Shown in pieces: positions 8,038 to 17,233 of a stretch of 64,000 nucleotides of DNA (the first letter of the stretch is position 1; each line of letters begins with the position of its first letter). The DNA is from Longimicrobiaceae bacterium (lineage in GTDB: Bacteria; Gemmatimonadota; Gemmatimonadetes; Longimicrobiales; Longimicrobiaceae), in contig DASVBS010000022.1 of NCBI GenBank assembly GCA_036375715.1, positions 62,001 through 126,000 on the forward strand, written 5' to 3'. The position numbers were made by a program, and so were the translations under genes. The notes under the pieces were generated by a model. The model worked only from the letters and a program-made list of their open reading frames with translations. It had not been told where the DNA came from and did not search any database.

Positions 8038-9738
8038 ATGGACGGGCGGCAGGCCCCCGGGATCGGCGCCGCGGATTTTCCGACGGACTCCGCTGACCGC
8101 TCGCCGGTGGCGGGGCAGATCGAGGAGTTGCTGCGCACGTTCTCCTCGACCGTGCGCAGCTACCGGCTCTACGCCGGCAATGGGCCCATGCTCGAGCGGT
8201 TCGTGGTGGTCCTGCGCGAGCGGGTACGCGATGTCTGGGAGGAATTGGATCGCCTGCGGCTCGAGATCACGGAGAACGCCATCCTCTGGGAGGGGCACCG
8301 GGTTTATCCGACCGGCGACGCCGGTGCCGACCTCGCCTTTCTCTTCTACAAGGACGGTATCCGCACGGTGACGCTCCTGCCGGGGCTGGAGGAGGAGCTG
8401 GACCGCCTGCTCTCCGTGCTCGGGCGTGCACCGCAGCTCCGCGAAGAAGAGGACGACCTCGTCACCCTCCTGTGGGAGGAGAACCTGGCCGGCCTCCGGT
8501 ACGAGCTCGTGGACCTGCCGGTGGACTCCATCGACCTCGGCGCTCCGAGCGGAGCCGCCCCGGCGCGCATCGATCCCGCTGCCGTCCGCGCCGCCGCCTC
8601 GGAACCGGCCCCATCCACCGGCCTCTCCGCCGACGATTTCCGCGAGACCCTCTACTTCCTCGACGAGGACGAGCTGAGGAAGCTCGAGCACGAGGTGCAG
8701 CTCGAGGCAAATCGAGACCTCTGGCGCGACGTGCTCAACGCACTCCTGGATCGGCTGGAGGACGGCTCCCCGGAGCGGCAGCTGCGCATCGCTCGCATCC
8801 TCGAAGAGGTGCTCCCCTCGATGCTCTCGTCGGGAGCGTTCGACCGGGCGGCCAGTCTGCTCGACGAGCTCACGCGCATTGCCACGGGTGAGACTCCGCT
8901 TCCGCCGGAGGTGCTCCAGCGGATCCGCCTCGTCTTCGAGCAGCTAGCCAGCCCGCAAACGCTCGAGCAACTGGTGGAGATGATGGATGAGCCGGCGCGC
9001 GCTCCCGGCGCCGACTCGTTCGAGCGCCTGCTCGGCTATTTCCCGCCGGCCAGCCTTGCCCCGCTGACCCAGCTGATCGATCGCATCGCGCGGCCTGATA
9101 CGCGGCGTATCGTGACCGCCGCGGCCGAGCGCCTCGCCGCCGGCAACCGGGACCAGGTGGTTCGGCTCCTTGCCAGCGATGACCCGCTGGTGGTACGGGG
9201 AGCGCTGCGGTGGGTGGGCAGTCTGGCGATTGGCAGCGCCGCCGGTGAGGTGATGCGCCTGCTGCGACACGACTCTCCGCTGGTGCGGGAGGCGGCGGTG
9301 GAGGCGGTCGTGGGGCTGCGAGCTGCCGTGGCGGGAAACACGGTGATCGCGCTGCTCGACGACCCCGAGCGCGAGGTGAGGATGGCGGCCGCGCGCGCCC
9401 TCGGTGCCCTGGAGCATTCGGCCGCTCGCGAGCCGCTCGAGGAGGCGATTCAGGGGAAGCGGCTCCGGGCCGCGGACCGGACGGAGAAGCTGGCCTTCTT
9501 CGAGGCGCTGGGGAGGGTCGGCGGGGCGGAGGCGGTACCGTTCCTGGATCGGTTGCTGAACGGGCGGAAGTGGCTGGGGAGGGGCGAGCCGGCGGAGATC
9601 CGGGCCTGTGCGGCGTACGGTCTGGCACGGGTGCGCCACCCCTCCGCGCGGCAGTCGCTCGAGCGGGCGGCCGACGATTCCGACCCTGTGGTCCGCACGG
9701 CCGTTGCCCGCGCGCTCCGTGGAGGGACCGAGGGATGA
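8038..9738 (+). CDS. HEAT-repeat protein inserted in the trp operon
   Basis: A 566-residue soluble protein beginning 2 nt after the trpB stop. The N-terminal half has a region (about residues 25-110) that resembles the N-terminus of the next gene product, including SSTVRSYRLYAGNGPMLERF versus the neighbour's HAALRALRLYPLENRAVQNA. The C-terminal half holds HEAT/PBS-type repeats of the form PLVRGALRWVGSLA, PLVREAAVEAVVGLR, REVRMAAARALGAL and PVVRTAVARALRG. No catalytic motif was found. A scaffold or adaptor role for the following HD-GYP protein is inference from the shared domain and the stop-start overlap. Confidence 0.8.
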   Translation: MDGRQAPGIGAADFPTDSADRSPVAGQIEELLRTFSSTVRSYRLYAGNGPMLERFVVVLRERVRDVWEELDRLRLEITENAILWEGHRVYPTGDAGADLAFLFYKDGIRTVTLLPGLEEELDRLLSVLGRAPQLREEEDDLVTLLWEENLAGLRYELVDLPVDSIDLGAPSGAAPARIDPAAVRAAASEPAPSTGLSADDFRETLYFLDEDELRKLEHEVQLEANRDLWRDVLNALLDRLEDGSPERQLRIARILEEVLPSMLSSGAFDRAASLLDELTRIATGETPLPPEVLQRIRLVFEQLASPQTLEQLVEMMDEPARAPGADSFERLLGYFPPASLAPLTQLIDRIARPDTRRIVTAAAERLAAGNRDQVVRLLASDDPLVVRGALRWVGSLAIGSAAGEVMRLLRHDSPLVREAAVEAVVGLRAAVAGNTVIALLDDPEREVRMAAARALGALEHSAAREPLEEAIQGKRLRAADRTEKLAFFEALGRVGGAEAVPFLDRLLNGRKWLGRGEPAEIRACAAYGLARVRHPSARQSLERAADDSDPVVRTAVARALRGGTEG

Positions 9739-11156
9739 GCGACGGCGATCGGGCGGCGCAGCAGCTCGGGCGCGATTTCGTGTTCGCCCTGCACGCCGCT
9801 CTGCGGGCGCTGCGGCTCTACCCGCTAGAGAACCGCGCGGTGCAGAACGCCCTCACCGAACTGGAGCAGGTCGCGGGGCGGCTGCTCGGGTCGGAGGGGG
9901 GCATCTCGCTGCACTACGTGGGCGATTACTGCTTCGTCAACGACCTGCGGATGCGGATCGACGTGGGAAGCTTCGCCACCTTCGGCGCGCTCAGCCGGCT
10001 GCTCGCTTCCCACGGCATCGGCCAGGTGGAGGTCGCCGAGGGCGTGACGCGCGACGAGTGGACGCGCTTCCTCACCCGCCTGAACGCGGAGCCCTTGCCC
10101 GACGATCCGCTGGGCCAGATGAACGATCGCCTGACGCGGGCCGGGGTCACCCACATCCTCCTTACCGCACCCGAGCAGGGGGGCAGCGCGGGGTCGCCGG
10201 ACGAGGCGAAAGAGATCGCAAAAAAGACCTACCTGCAGTCGGTCGCGGTCGCCCGGGAGGTAATGCTGGGGGTGCGGATGGGCAAAGCGGTGAGCGTACG
10301 CCGCGTGAAGCGTGCAGTGCAGCAGATCGTCGATCAGGTGCTGCAGAACGAGACGACCATGCTCGGCATGACCGTCCTGCGCGATTACGACCAGTACACC
10401 TTCGCGCACTCGGTCAACGTCTGCATATTCAGCGTTGCGCTGGGCAAGAAGCTCGGCCTCGCGCGGGAGCAGCTCTACGAGCTGGGGATGGGGGCCTTGC
10501 TGCACGACATGGGCAAGGTGAAGCTCCCCATCGAGCTCACCAACAAAGAGGGGGCGTTGGAGGAGGCGGAGTGGGAGCTCGTCCGCGAGCATCCCACCGA
10601 AGGGCTGCTGGCGCTGATGGAGCTGCGCGGACTGGGCACTCTGCCTCTGCGCGCGATGCTCCTCGCCTACGAGCACCACATGAAGATCGATCAGAGCGGC
10701 TATCCCCGCTCGATCCGGCCCCGCTCACCGACCCTCTTCTCGCGCATCGTGGCGATCGCGGACGGCTTCGACGCGGCAACCACGAAGCGCAGCTACCAGG
10801 CGAATCCGGCCCTGCCGGACCAGGTGCTGCGCGACATGCGGGACAACCCCAAGCGCGGGGTGGACCCGTTGCTGGTCAAGGCATTCATCAGCCTGACCGG
10901 CTATTATCCCGTGGGTAGCGTGGTCATTCTCGACAACTACGAGCTAGCGGTGGTGGTGGCGCCCGGCAAGGCACCGGACGCTCACCACCAGCCCATCGTG
11001 CGGGTGATCTACGACGAGCTGGGGCAGCCGCTGGACGTGCCGCGCACGCTGGACCTGACCGAGACCGACCCGGCAACGGGGCGGCCGCGGCGCTCGATCA
11101 TCAAGACGACCGACCCGGAGAGGTATGGCATCAACGTCAGGGACTATTTCGTCTGA
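9735..11156 (+). CDS. HD-GYP domain protein, probable c-di-GMP phosphodiesterase
   Basis: A 473-residue protein. ATG 9735 overlaps the HEAT gene stop. Residues 1-150 form a domain related to the N-terminus of the preceding protein. The C-terminal HD-GYP domain has HDMGK at 257-261, HH at 314-315 and SGYP at 321-324, so the metal-binding and signature residues are intact. Members of this family hydrolyse cyclic di-GMP. There is no signal peptide or membrane segment. Its last 32 nt overlap trpA, so the operon structure is tight and the trp promoter probably expresses it. Confidence 0.88.
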   Translation: MSDGDRAAQQLGRDFVFALHAALRALRLYPLENRAVQNALTELEQVAGRLLGSEGGISLHYVGDYCFVNDLRMRIDVGSFATFGALSRLLASHGIGQVEVAEGVTRDEWTRFLTRLNAEPLPDDPLGQMNDRLTRAGVTHILLTAPEQGGSAGSPDEAKEIAKKTYLQSVAVAREVMLGVRMGKAVSVRRVKRAVQQIVDQVLQNETTMLGMTVLRDYDQYTFAHSVNVCIFSVALGKKLGLAREQLYELGMGALLHDMGKVKLPIELTNKEGALEEAEWELVREHPTEGLLALMELRGLGTLPLRAMLLAYEHHMKIDQSGYPRSIRPRSPTLFSRIVAIADGFDAATTKRSYQANPALPDQVLRDMRDNPKRGVDPLLVKAFISLTGYYPVGSVVILDNYELAVVVAPGKAPDAHHQPIVRVIYDELGQPLDVPRTLDLTETDPATGRPRRSIIKTTDPERYGINVRDYFV

Positions 11157-11931
11157 TTCGTCGCTCCACGCGGCGTTCTCGCGTGCGCGGCAGGAAGGCC
11201 GGGCGGCGCTCGTGCTGTATACCACCTCGGGTCACCCGGAGCCGGAACGCGGGCTCGAGACGCTGATCAAGCTCGCCGACGCTGGGGCCGACGTGATCGA
11301 GCTGGGGATCCCGTTCAGCGATCCCCTCGCCGACGGCCCGACCATCCAGCGCTCCTCCTTCGAGGTGATCAACAAGGGGGTCGACCTGCGCTGGTCGCTC
11401 GAACTCCTGCGTCGCTTCCGCGCGCAGCGTAGCACGCCGGTGGTCGTGTTCAGCTACCTGAACCCCATCATGAGCTACGGCGTGGACGCCTTCCTCCGCG
11501 ACGCGGGAGAAGCGGGAGCGCAGGGTGTGCTGGTGACCGATCTACCGCTGGGGAGTGACCCGGAGCTGGAGGCGAAGTTCAGCGCCGCCGACCTCGATCT
11601 GATCCGCCTGATCGCGCCGACCACCTCTTCCGACCGGGTTCGGGAGATCGCGGCCGCGGCGAGCGGATTCCTGTACTACGTATCGCGCACCGGTGTGACC
11701 GGTGTGCGAGAGGAGCTGACCGCGAGCCTCGAAGCGGAGGTGGCGGCGGTGCGCGCGGTGACGACCCTGCCCGTGGCGGTCGGCTTCGGCATCTCCACGC
11801 CCGCGCAGGCCGGAGCCGTCTCGCGCATCGCCGACGGTGTGGTGGTGGGCAGCGCGCTGGTGGACCGGCTCGCCCGCGAAGGGTTGGAGTCGGCGGCGAG
11901 GTTCGTCGCCGAGCTACGGCAGGCGCTCTGA
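11125..11931 (+). CDS. trpA: Tryptophan synthase alpha chain
   Basis: Cleaves indole-glycerol phosphate to indole for TrpB. The 268-residue barrel has catalytic Glu59 (VIELGIPFSDP) and Asp70 (LADGP), then YYVSRTGVTG and GFGISTPAQ for phosphate binding. ATG 11125 follows GGAGAGG and lies 32 nt inside the end of the HD-GYP gene. It is the last gene of the operon and converges with rqcH only 8 nt away. Confidence 0.96.
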   Translation: MASTSGTISSDSSLHAAFSRARQEGRAALVLYTTSGHPEPERGLETLIKLADAGADVIELGIPFSDPLADGPTIQRSSFEVINKGVDLRWSLELLRRFRAQRSTPVVVFSYLNPIMSYGVDAFLRDAGEAGAQGVLVTDLPLGSDPELEAKFSAADLDLIRLIAPTTSSDRVREIAAAASGFLYYVSRTGVTGVREELTASLEAEVAAVRAVTTLPVAVGFGISTPAQAGAVSRIADGVVVGSALVDRLAREGLESAARFVAELRQAL

Positions 11932-11939
11932 GCTGACCA

Positions 11940-13607
11940 TCAGGCCGGCTCGGGCGGCTTCTTTGGCTCCACGAACAACGTCTTCACCCGGGAGGGGACC
12001 ACCGTTCCTGGAGGCGCACCCCGGTGTTTGCGCACGTACTTCCGCCGCGTCCAGTCGACGGGGACGATGCCCGATGTGCGCGCCTTGCTGTAGTAGGCCG
12101 CGAGCCGCGCCGCTTCTTCGAGGTCGCGAGCGGGAGGAGCGCCCTCCGGATCGCGCCAGCGAAGGATGACGTGCGAGCCGGGGACGGAACGCGCATGCAT
12201 CCAGACATCGCTGGGGCTGGAATGGCTGAAGGTGAGCTGATCGTTCGCCTTGGAGTTGCGCCCCACACGGATTTCCAGGCCGCCCGAAGATCGGAACACC
12301 CGGTACGGCAAGGCGCTCGTCTGCGTGCCGGAGGTCTGTCGGCCCTTCGCCCGCTCTCGCTCGATCTCGGCCGACACCCAGTCGGGCAGCGAACCCGCCT
12401 CTCCCAGCCGCACCGCCTCGCGCCAGCGCTCCACCTCGGCGCGCGCCTTCTCCAGCATTGCCGGGAGGCGCTCAGCCGCCCGCTCGCGCCGTCGGGCTTC
12501 GGCGTACCACTCGGTCGCGTTGTCGGCCGCCGAGCGCGTGGGGTCCAGTCGGATTCGCACGCGCTCGCCGTCCCAGCCGCTGATCTCGACTTCCTCCGCC
12601 CCTCTGGGGACTTCGTGCAGCCGCGCGAGCAGGAGGTCGGCCTGCTCCCTCAGTCGCTCGGCTCCTCCGCTGCGAGCGACCTCGTCGGCCAGTCGCTCGG
12701 CCCGCCGCTCAGCCATCTCGAGCCTCGTTCGGGCCGCCGTGAGCAGCGCCGCGTCTTCACCGTTGGGGGTGCCCTTCTCGGCCGGTGCGGCCTGCGCGAC
12801 CCGGTCCATCGCCTCCAGCAGGGATTCGGCCCGCTCCCAGCGATAGCCATGCAGCGGAAGGGGATACGGCTGCAGCCCGTAGGGCGTGTGCAGCACGACC
12901 GGGCGGCTCGGGGGCAAGGCGCATAGCGCCCACCAGCGCTCGAAGGCCTGCTCGATGGCATCTCCGTCGACGCCGGAGTCCGGTGCCTGCGCGTCGCTCC
13001 CCAGGATGGAGGCGGCATTTACCCGACCGGTCCAGGCGAACTCACGGATAAGCACCCCCTCCCGCTCGCTCGCGGCCACGCCACCCAGCGTCTCGCGCCA
13101 GCGCCGGCGAGCCGCCTCCCGATTGACGGCCGCGGCTCCGTATCGGTCGGACGACGATGGGGGTTCGTACCGCGCCCCCGGCGTCAGGGCACGCGTCCCC
13201 GCCCGGCGGGACCAGAGCGTCGAGTGGATCCGCTCGTCCTCGGCAGAGACCAGCAGCACGTTCCACTGGTTGGCCATCAGCTCCACTTCCAACCGACGGG
13301 CTCCCGAGCGGAAGCGGTCGGCCGCGTCGATCTCGATGGTCAGACGGCGTTCGTCGGGCGGGGCGTGCACGCCCGCACAGACGGCGTCGAGCGGCGCAGC
13401 ATCCGCCTCCCAGGGGACGATGCGTATCCAACCGCGCAGCGGGTGCAGGTCCATCTCCAGCGCTTCACCGCCGTCCAGCGCCAGCAGCGCCACCCTGCGC
13501 GCCGCGAAGAAGGGGGTGGACCCACAAACACGCCCGCGGAGGCGCCGGTCGAGCTCCTCCGCGAGGTACCGGATCAGCAGCGGATCGTAGCGAATCGCGT
13601 TTGACAC
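11940..13607 (-). CDS. rqcH: RqcH/NFACT-family ribosome quality control protein
   Basis: Bacterial homologue of Rqc2/NEMF, formerly called fibronectin-binding protein. It binds peptidyl-tRNA on stalled 50S subunits and directs alanine tailing for degradation. It has 555 residues. The NFACT-N domain is at the start (YLAEELDRRLRGR), coiled coil fills the middle (about 280-400), and the NFACT-R domain near the C-terminus has FSHSSPSDVWMHARSVPGSHV. GTG 13607 is the start. It lies on the opposite strand to trpA and panB, with panB's -35 box at its own start codon. Confidence 0.9.
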   Translation of the reverse strand: MSNAIRYDPLLIRYLAEELDRRLRGRVCGSTPFFAARRVALLALDGGEALEMDLHPLRGWIRIVPWEADAAPLDAVCAGVHAPPDERRLTIEIDAADRFRSGARRLEVELMANQWNVLLVSAEDERIHSTLWSRRAGTRALTPGARYEPPSSSDRYGAAAVNREAARRRWRETLGGVAASEREGVLIREFAWTGRVNAASILGSDAQAPDSGVDGDAIEQAFERWWALCALPPSRPVVLHTPYGLQPYPLPLHGYRWERAESLLEAMDRVAQAAPAEKGTPNGEDAALLTAARTRLEMAERRAERLADEVARSGGAERLREQADLLLARLHEVPRGAEEVEISGWDGERVRIRLDPTRSAADNATEWYAEARRRERAAERLPAMLEKARAEVERWREAVRLGEAGSLPDWVSAEIERERAKGRQTSGTQTSALPYRVFRSSGGLEIRVGRNSKANDQLTFSHSSPSDVWMHARSVPGSHVILRWRDPEGAPPARDLEEAARLAAYYSKARTSGIVPVDWTRRKYVRKHRGAPPGTVVPSRVKTLFVEPKKPPEPA

Positions 13608-13629
13608 CCCCGGAACTTGGAGTTAGCTT
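13601..13629 (+). promoter_or_regulatory. Promoter of panBCD
   Basis: TTGACA (13601-13606), 17 nt spacer, TAGCTT (13624-13629). It overlaps the first codons of rqcH on the other strand. Confidence 0.7.
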
Positions 13630-13712
13630 TTTCGCGCGTCAATACGTAGAGATTTCAAGGATTTCCGGCGTTTCGGGCCACTCCCGAGGTGCGGAAACCA
13701 GCCGGAGGAGCG

Positions 13713-14537
13713 ATGTCGACGCACAGCGGGGAGGGGAAGCGGGTCAGGACTCTTGACCTCCTTGAAATGAAGCGGAAGGGGGAGCGCATCGCGGTGCTCA
13801 CCGCCTACGATGCCCTCTTCGCGCGACTGCTGGACCAGGCGGGGGTGGATGTGGTGCTGGTGGGCGACTCGCTCGCCGAGGTGGTGCTGGGTCTCGAGTC
13901 GACGCTGCCGCTCTCGGTCGACGACATGATCCACCATGCCCGCGCGGTAGTGCGAGGGGTGAAAAGGGCACTGGTGGTGGTGGACATGCCCTTCCTGTCC
14001 TATCAGGTCTCCCGGGAAGAAGCGGTTCGCAACGCGGGCCGCATCCTCAAGGAGAGCGGTGCCTCGGGCGTCAAGCTGGAGGGGGGAAGCGAGGCGCTGG
14101 CGGACACGGTCGCGGCGATCGTCGGCGCCGGGATCCCGGTGATGGGGCATCTCGGCTTCACTCCCCAGTCGGTCCACGCCCTGGGCGGGCCCCGCGTGCA
14201 GGGTCGCGACGAGGCGGCCCAGAAGCGCCTGCTGGAGGAAGCTCGGCGGCTCGAGCAGGCCGGCGCTTTCTCCGTCGTGCTCGAGCTGATGCCGGGAGAG
14301 CTCGCGCGCGCCGTCTCGGCTGAGCTCACCATTCCGACCATCGGAATCGGTGCCGGGCCGGGTTGTGACGGGCAGGTGCTCGTCCTTCCCGACATGCTCG
14401 GCCTGAACACGACCTTCAAGCCACGCTTCCTGCGGCATTTCGCTAACCTCGGGGAACAGGCCACGGCCGGGGTCAAGGCCTACGTCGAGGCCGTGAAGAA
14501 GGGCGAGTACCCGGCCGACGAGCACACCTTCTCCTGA
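13713..14537 (+). CDS. panB: 3-methyl-2-oxobutanoate hydroxymethyltransferase
   Basis: Makes ketopantoate from 2-oxoisovalerate and methylene-THF, the first step of pantothenate synthesis. It has 274 residues with LTAYDALFARLLDQ, VGDSLAEVVLG, KLEGG, HLGFTPQS and IGIGAGPGCDGQVLV. ATG 13713 is preceded by GGAGGAG; an upstream GTG 24 nt earlier is less likely. First gene of panBCD. Confidence 0.96.
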   Translation: MSTHSGEGKRVRTLDLLEMKRKGERIAVLTAYDALFARLLDQAGVDVVLVGDSLAEVVLGLESTLPLSVDDMIHHARAVVRGVKRALVVVDMPFLSYQVSREEAVRNAGRILKESGASGVKLEGGSEALADTVAAIVGAGIPVMGHLGFTPQSVHALGGPRVQGRDEAAQKRLLEEARRLEQAGAFSVVLELMPGELARAVSAELTIPTIGIGAGPGCDGQVLVLPDMLGLNTTFKPRFLRHFANLGEQATAGVKAYVEAVKKGEYPADEHTFS

Positions 14538-14558
14538 TCGCCCGTCGCGCCGCCGCCG

Positions 14559-15401
14559 ATGCGACTGAGCCGCACGCGCCAAGAGACAAGATCCTGGGTC
14601 CACTCCTGCCGACTGGCCGGCGAGCGGGTGGCGCTGGTCCCGACCATGGGATATCTGCACGAGGGGCACCTCTCCCTCATCCGGCGCGCGCGCGAGGTGG
14701 CCGATCGGGTGGCGGTCTCGATCTTCGTCAACCCCCTGCAGTTCGGTCCGAACGAGGACTACGAGCAGTACCCTCGGGACCTCGATCGCGACCTGGATCT
14801 CTGTTCCGAGGCTGGAGCCCACTTTGCGTTCGCTCCATCGGTGGAGGAGATGTATCCGGGCGGGGAGCCGTGGGTGAACGTCGTCCCCGTCCGGGGAGCG
14901 GACCGGCTCTGTGGTGCCTCCAGGCCGGGGCACTTTGCCGGGGTGCTGACGGTGGTGGCGAAGCTCTTCGCGATCGTCCAGCCCGACGTGGCCGTCTTCG
15001 GGCAGAAGGACTATCAGCAGCTCGTTCTGATCCGGCGGATGGTGCGCGACCTGAATCTGGACATCGAGATCGTTTCCGGTCCCATCGTGCGCGATCCCGA
15101 TGGGTTGGCGATGAGCTCTCGCAACACCTATCTGTCGCCCGAGGAGCGCACGCGCGCGCTTGCTCTGTCCCGTGCGTTGCAGCGTTGTCAGGAGCTGTAT
15201 GCGAGCGGCGAGCGGAACGCGGAGGCGTTTCGGGGGTTGCTTTTGCAGATCGACGGCCCGGGCGTCGAGCTGGAGTACGGCGAGGTCGTGGACCCCGACA
15301 CCCTCGATCCGCTGGAGGAGGTGCGCGAAGGCGCGGTCTGTGCGGTTGCCGCGCGGGTGGGTAGGACCCGGCTGATCGACAATACGATCCTGGGCACCTG
15401 A
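14559..15401 (+). CDS. panC: Pantothenate synthetase
   Basis: ATP-dependent condensation of pantoate with beta-alanine. It has 280 residues with the nucleotidyl-transferase signatures PTMGYLHEGHLSL (HxGH type) and MSSRNTYLS (KMSKS-like), plus FVNPLQFGPNEDY and VFGQKDYQQL. It lies 21 nt downstream of panB and 18 nt upstream of panD. Confidence 0.96.
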   Translation: MRLSRTRQETRSWVHSCRLAGERVALVPTMGYLHEGHLSLIRRAREVADRVAVSIFVNPLQFGPNEDYEQYPRDLDRDLDLCSEAGAHFAFAPSVEEMYPGGEPWVNVVPVRGADRLCGASRPGHFAGVLTVVAKLFAIVQPDVAVFGQKDYQQLVLIRRMVRDLNLDIEIVSGPIVRDPDGLAMSSRNTYLSPEERTRALALSRALQRCQELYASGERNAEAFRGLLLQIDGPGVELEYGEVVDPDTLDPLEEVREGAVCAVAARVGRTRLIDNTILGT

Positions 15402-15419
15402 CCGGAGGATGGAATCGCC

Positions 15420-15794
15420 ATGCTGCGGATGATGTGTAAATCGAAGATCCACCGGGCTACTGTGACCGGCGCGGATCTGAACTATATGGGATCGATCACC
15501 ATCGATCCGGATCTCATGGAGGCCGCCGACCTGCTCGAGTACGAGCAGGTGCACGTGGTCAACATCAACAACGGCGCTCGCTTCGAGACGTACGTGATCC
15601 CCGGCAAGCGGGGCGAGGGAGAGATCTGCCTCAACGGTGCCGCCGCCCGCTTGGCGCACCCCGGGGACAAGGTGATCGTGATCAGCTACGCGCAGTACTC
15701 GGAAGAGGAGCTCGCCGAGCACCGACCCATCTTCATCTTCGTCGACGAGCAGAATCGGCTACACCGCGACCACATCAGGGCAGAGAGCCGCTGA
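15420..15794 (+). CDS. panD: Aspartate 1-decarboxylase proenzyme
   Basis: Pyruvoyl enzyme making beta-alanine for PanC. The 124-residue proenzyme has the self-cleavage site Gly24-Ser25 (YMGSITID), Lys9, [12 protein letters not shown] and the C-terminal strand [10 protein letters not shown]. All residues needed for maturation are present. It completes the pantothenate cluster. Confidence 0.96.
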   Translation: MLRMMCKSKIHRATVTGADLNYMGSITIDPDLMEAADLLEYEQVHVVNINNGARFETYVIPGKRGEGEICLNGAAARLAHPGDKVIVISYAQYSEEELAEHRPIFIFVDEQNRLHRDHIRAESR

Positions 15795-15798
15795 CGCG

Positions 15799-16650
15799 AT
15801 GGCTCGCTGGACGGGCATTATCCTCGCCCTCCCCTCATCCCGCACGGACGGGATGGTATCACGGCTGCCAGCATACCTCCATCCCATCGCAGGGCGGCCG
15901 CTGGTGTGGCACGCCGCGGCGTCGCTGGCGGAGGCGCCCTCGAAGCCGGAGAGGGTGATCGTCGTCTCGGAGGGAGATCTCCCCGCCGACCTCTTTCAGG
16001 ACCTTCCCGTTCACGTCGACGCCTTCACGGTACCGGACGCCGAGAGCCGCCAGCGCAGTGTGCTGCAACCGCTCGGGGACGGCGAGGAGCGGTGTCTGGC
16101 GGTGCACGCCGCCGCCGTACTGGCGGCGGAAACGCTCGAGGTGTTGCTCGATTCCTCCCCGGGGTCGTGGGTCGTGGGAGGACCCGAAGACGCCGCCGCC
16201 GCGCACGGCGACCCCGAGCGATTGTCGCAGCTCCTACGCCTTCCCGATCCCTTCGCCGTTCCCAATGGCGTGCTCGCCGCCGCAGACCGCCTCTCCGATT
16301 CGCGCGACACCTCCATCGTCCAGAACCGCGCACAGCTCGCAGCCACCTCTGATCGGATCCGTCGACAGATCGTCCGCGGGCACATGGCTGCCGGCGTCAC
16401 CTTCCTCCTGCCGGAGACGGTGCTGGTGGACGTCGATGTGCGGATCGGTCGCGATAGCATCCTCTATCCCGGCGTGGTGCTGGAGGGGTCGACCACGGTC
16501 GGCGACGAGACCGTGATCGGGCCGGGCTGCCGGATCATCGACAGCTGGGTCGGGAGCGGGGTCGAGCTCAGAGGCTGGAACTACATCTCGCACACCTCGA
16601 TCCGCAACCGAGCCATCCTGGAGCCTTATGTCCGACGCGGCTTCGACTGA
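15799..16650 (+). CDS. GlmU-like protein lacking both catalytic centres
   Basis: A 283-residue protein resembling a shortened GlmU. The N-terminal part keeps the nucleotidyltransferase outline (GIILALPSS..RLPAYLHPIAGRPLVWH), but the LAAGxGTRM loop is lost and the PKVLH lysine is replaced by Ala. From about residue 190 it has the GlmU-type linker helix and left-handed beta-helix coils (VDVDVRIGRDSILYPGVVLEG, IGPGCRIIDS), then stops where the acetyltransferase active site would begin. Neither activity is expected. It begins 4 nt after panD and overlaps the HD gene by 23 nt. A binding or regulatory role is possible but unproven. Confidence 0.65.
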   Translation: MARWTGIILALPSSRTDGMVSRLPAYLHPIAGRPLVWHAAASLAEAPSKPERVIVVSEGDLPADLFQDLPVHVDAFTVPDAESRQRSVLQPLGDGEERCLAVHAAAVLAAETLEVLLDSSPGSWVVGGPEDAAAAHGDPERLSQLLRLPDPFAVPNGVLAAADRLSDSRDTSIVQNRAQLAATSDRIRRQIVRGHMAAGVTFLLPETVLVDVDVRIGRDSILYPGVVLEGSTTVGDETVIGPGCRIIDSWVGSGVELRGWNYISHTSIRNRAILEPYVRRGFD

Positions 16651-17233
16651 GCTACCCGTCAGCTGGGTTTCCGCGACCGTCGCTGCCGCCGCGGCCGGCG
16701 AGCTCCCGCCATGGGCTCGGGTGACCGAGGCGAGGCGCGAGCACATCGGGCGGGTCACCGCCCTGATGCGCCAGTGGGCCGAAGAGCTCGGCCTCCCCGC
16801 CGTGGACCGGATGCGCTGGGCTGCGGCCGGGATGCTCCACGATGCCCTGCGGGACGCCGACACGGCCGAGCTCCGCACGATTCTCGGTCGCCGCTTCCTT
16901 GACCTGCACCCGGTCCTGCTGCACGGCCCGGCCGCGGCCCACCTCCTCTCCGCCGACGCTGACGAGGCCCTCCTGCGGGCCATCCGCTACCACACGCTCG
17001 GGCACCCGGAGCTCGACCGGCTTGGTCGGGCGCTCTACCTGGCCGACTTTCTCGAACCGGGGCGCGACTTTGCGCGGGAATGGAGGGCTGAGTTGCGCGA
17101 GCGGATGCCGCGCGAGCTCGATTCAGTGGTCCGAGAGGTGGTGGCCGCGCGCATCCGACACCTGCTGGAGGACGGCAAGCCGATACGTCCGGAAACCGCC
17201 GCGTTCTGGTCGTCGTTGACGGAGGAGGCGTGA
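16628..17233 (+). CDS. yqeK: YqeK-type HD-domain hydrolase
   Basis: HD-superfamily protein of 201 residues resembling YqeK, the symmetrical Ap4A hydrolase often found near nadD/rsfS. The metal ligands are visible as HD in MLHDALRD, LHGPAAAHLL, the AIRYHTLGHPELD segment and ADFLEPGR. The N-terminal 30 residues are extra. ATG 16628 overlaps the preceding gene and its stop overlaps the GTG of the LytR_C gene. nadD and rsfS are not adjacent here, so the substrate assignment rests on family resemblance. Confidence 0.75.
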   Translation: MSDAASTELPVSWVSATVAAAAAGELPPWARVTEARREHIGRVTALMRQWAEELGLPAVDRMRWAAAGMLHDALRDADTAELRTILGRRFLDLHPVLLHGPAAAHLLSADADEALLRAIRYHTLGHPELDRLGRALYLADFLEPGRDFAREWRAELRERMPRELDSVVREVVAARIRHLLEDGKPIRPETAAFWSSLTEEA

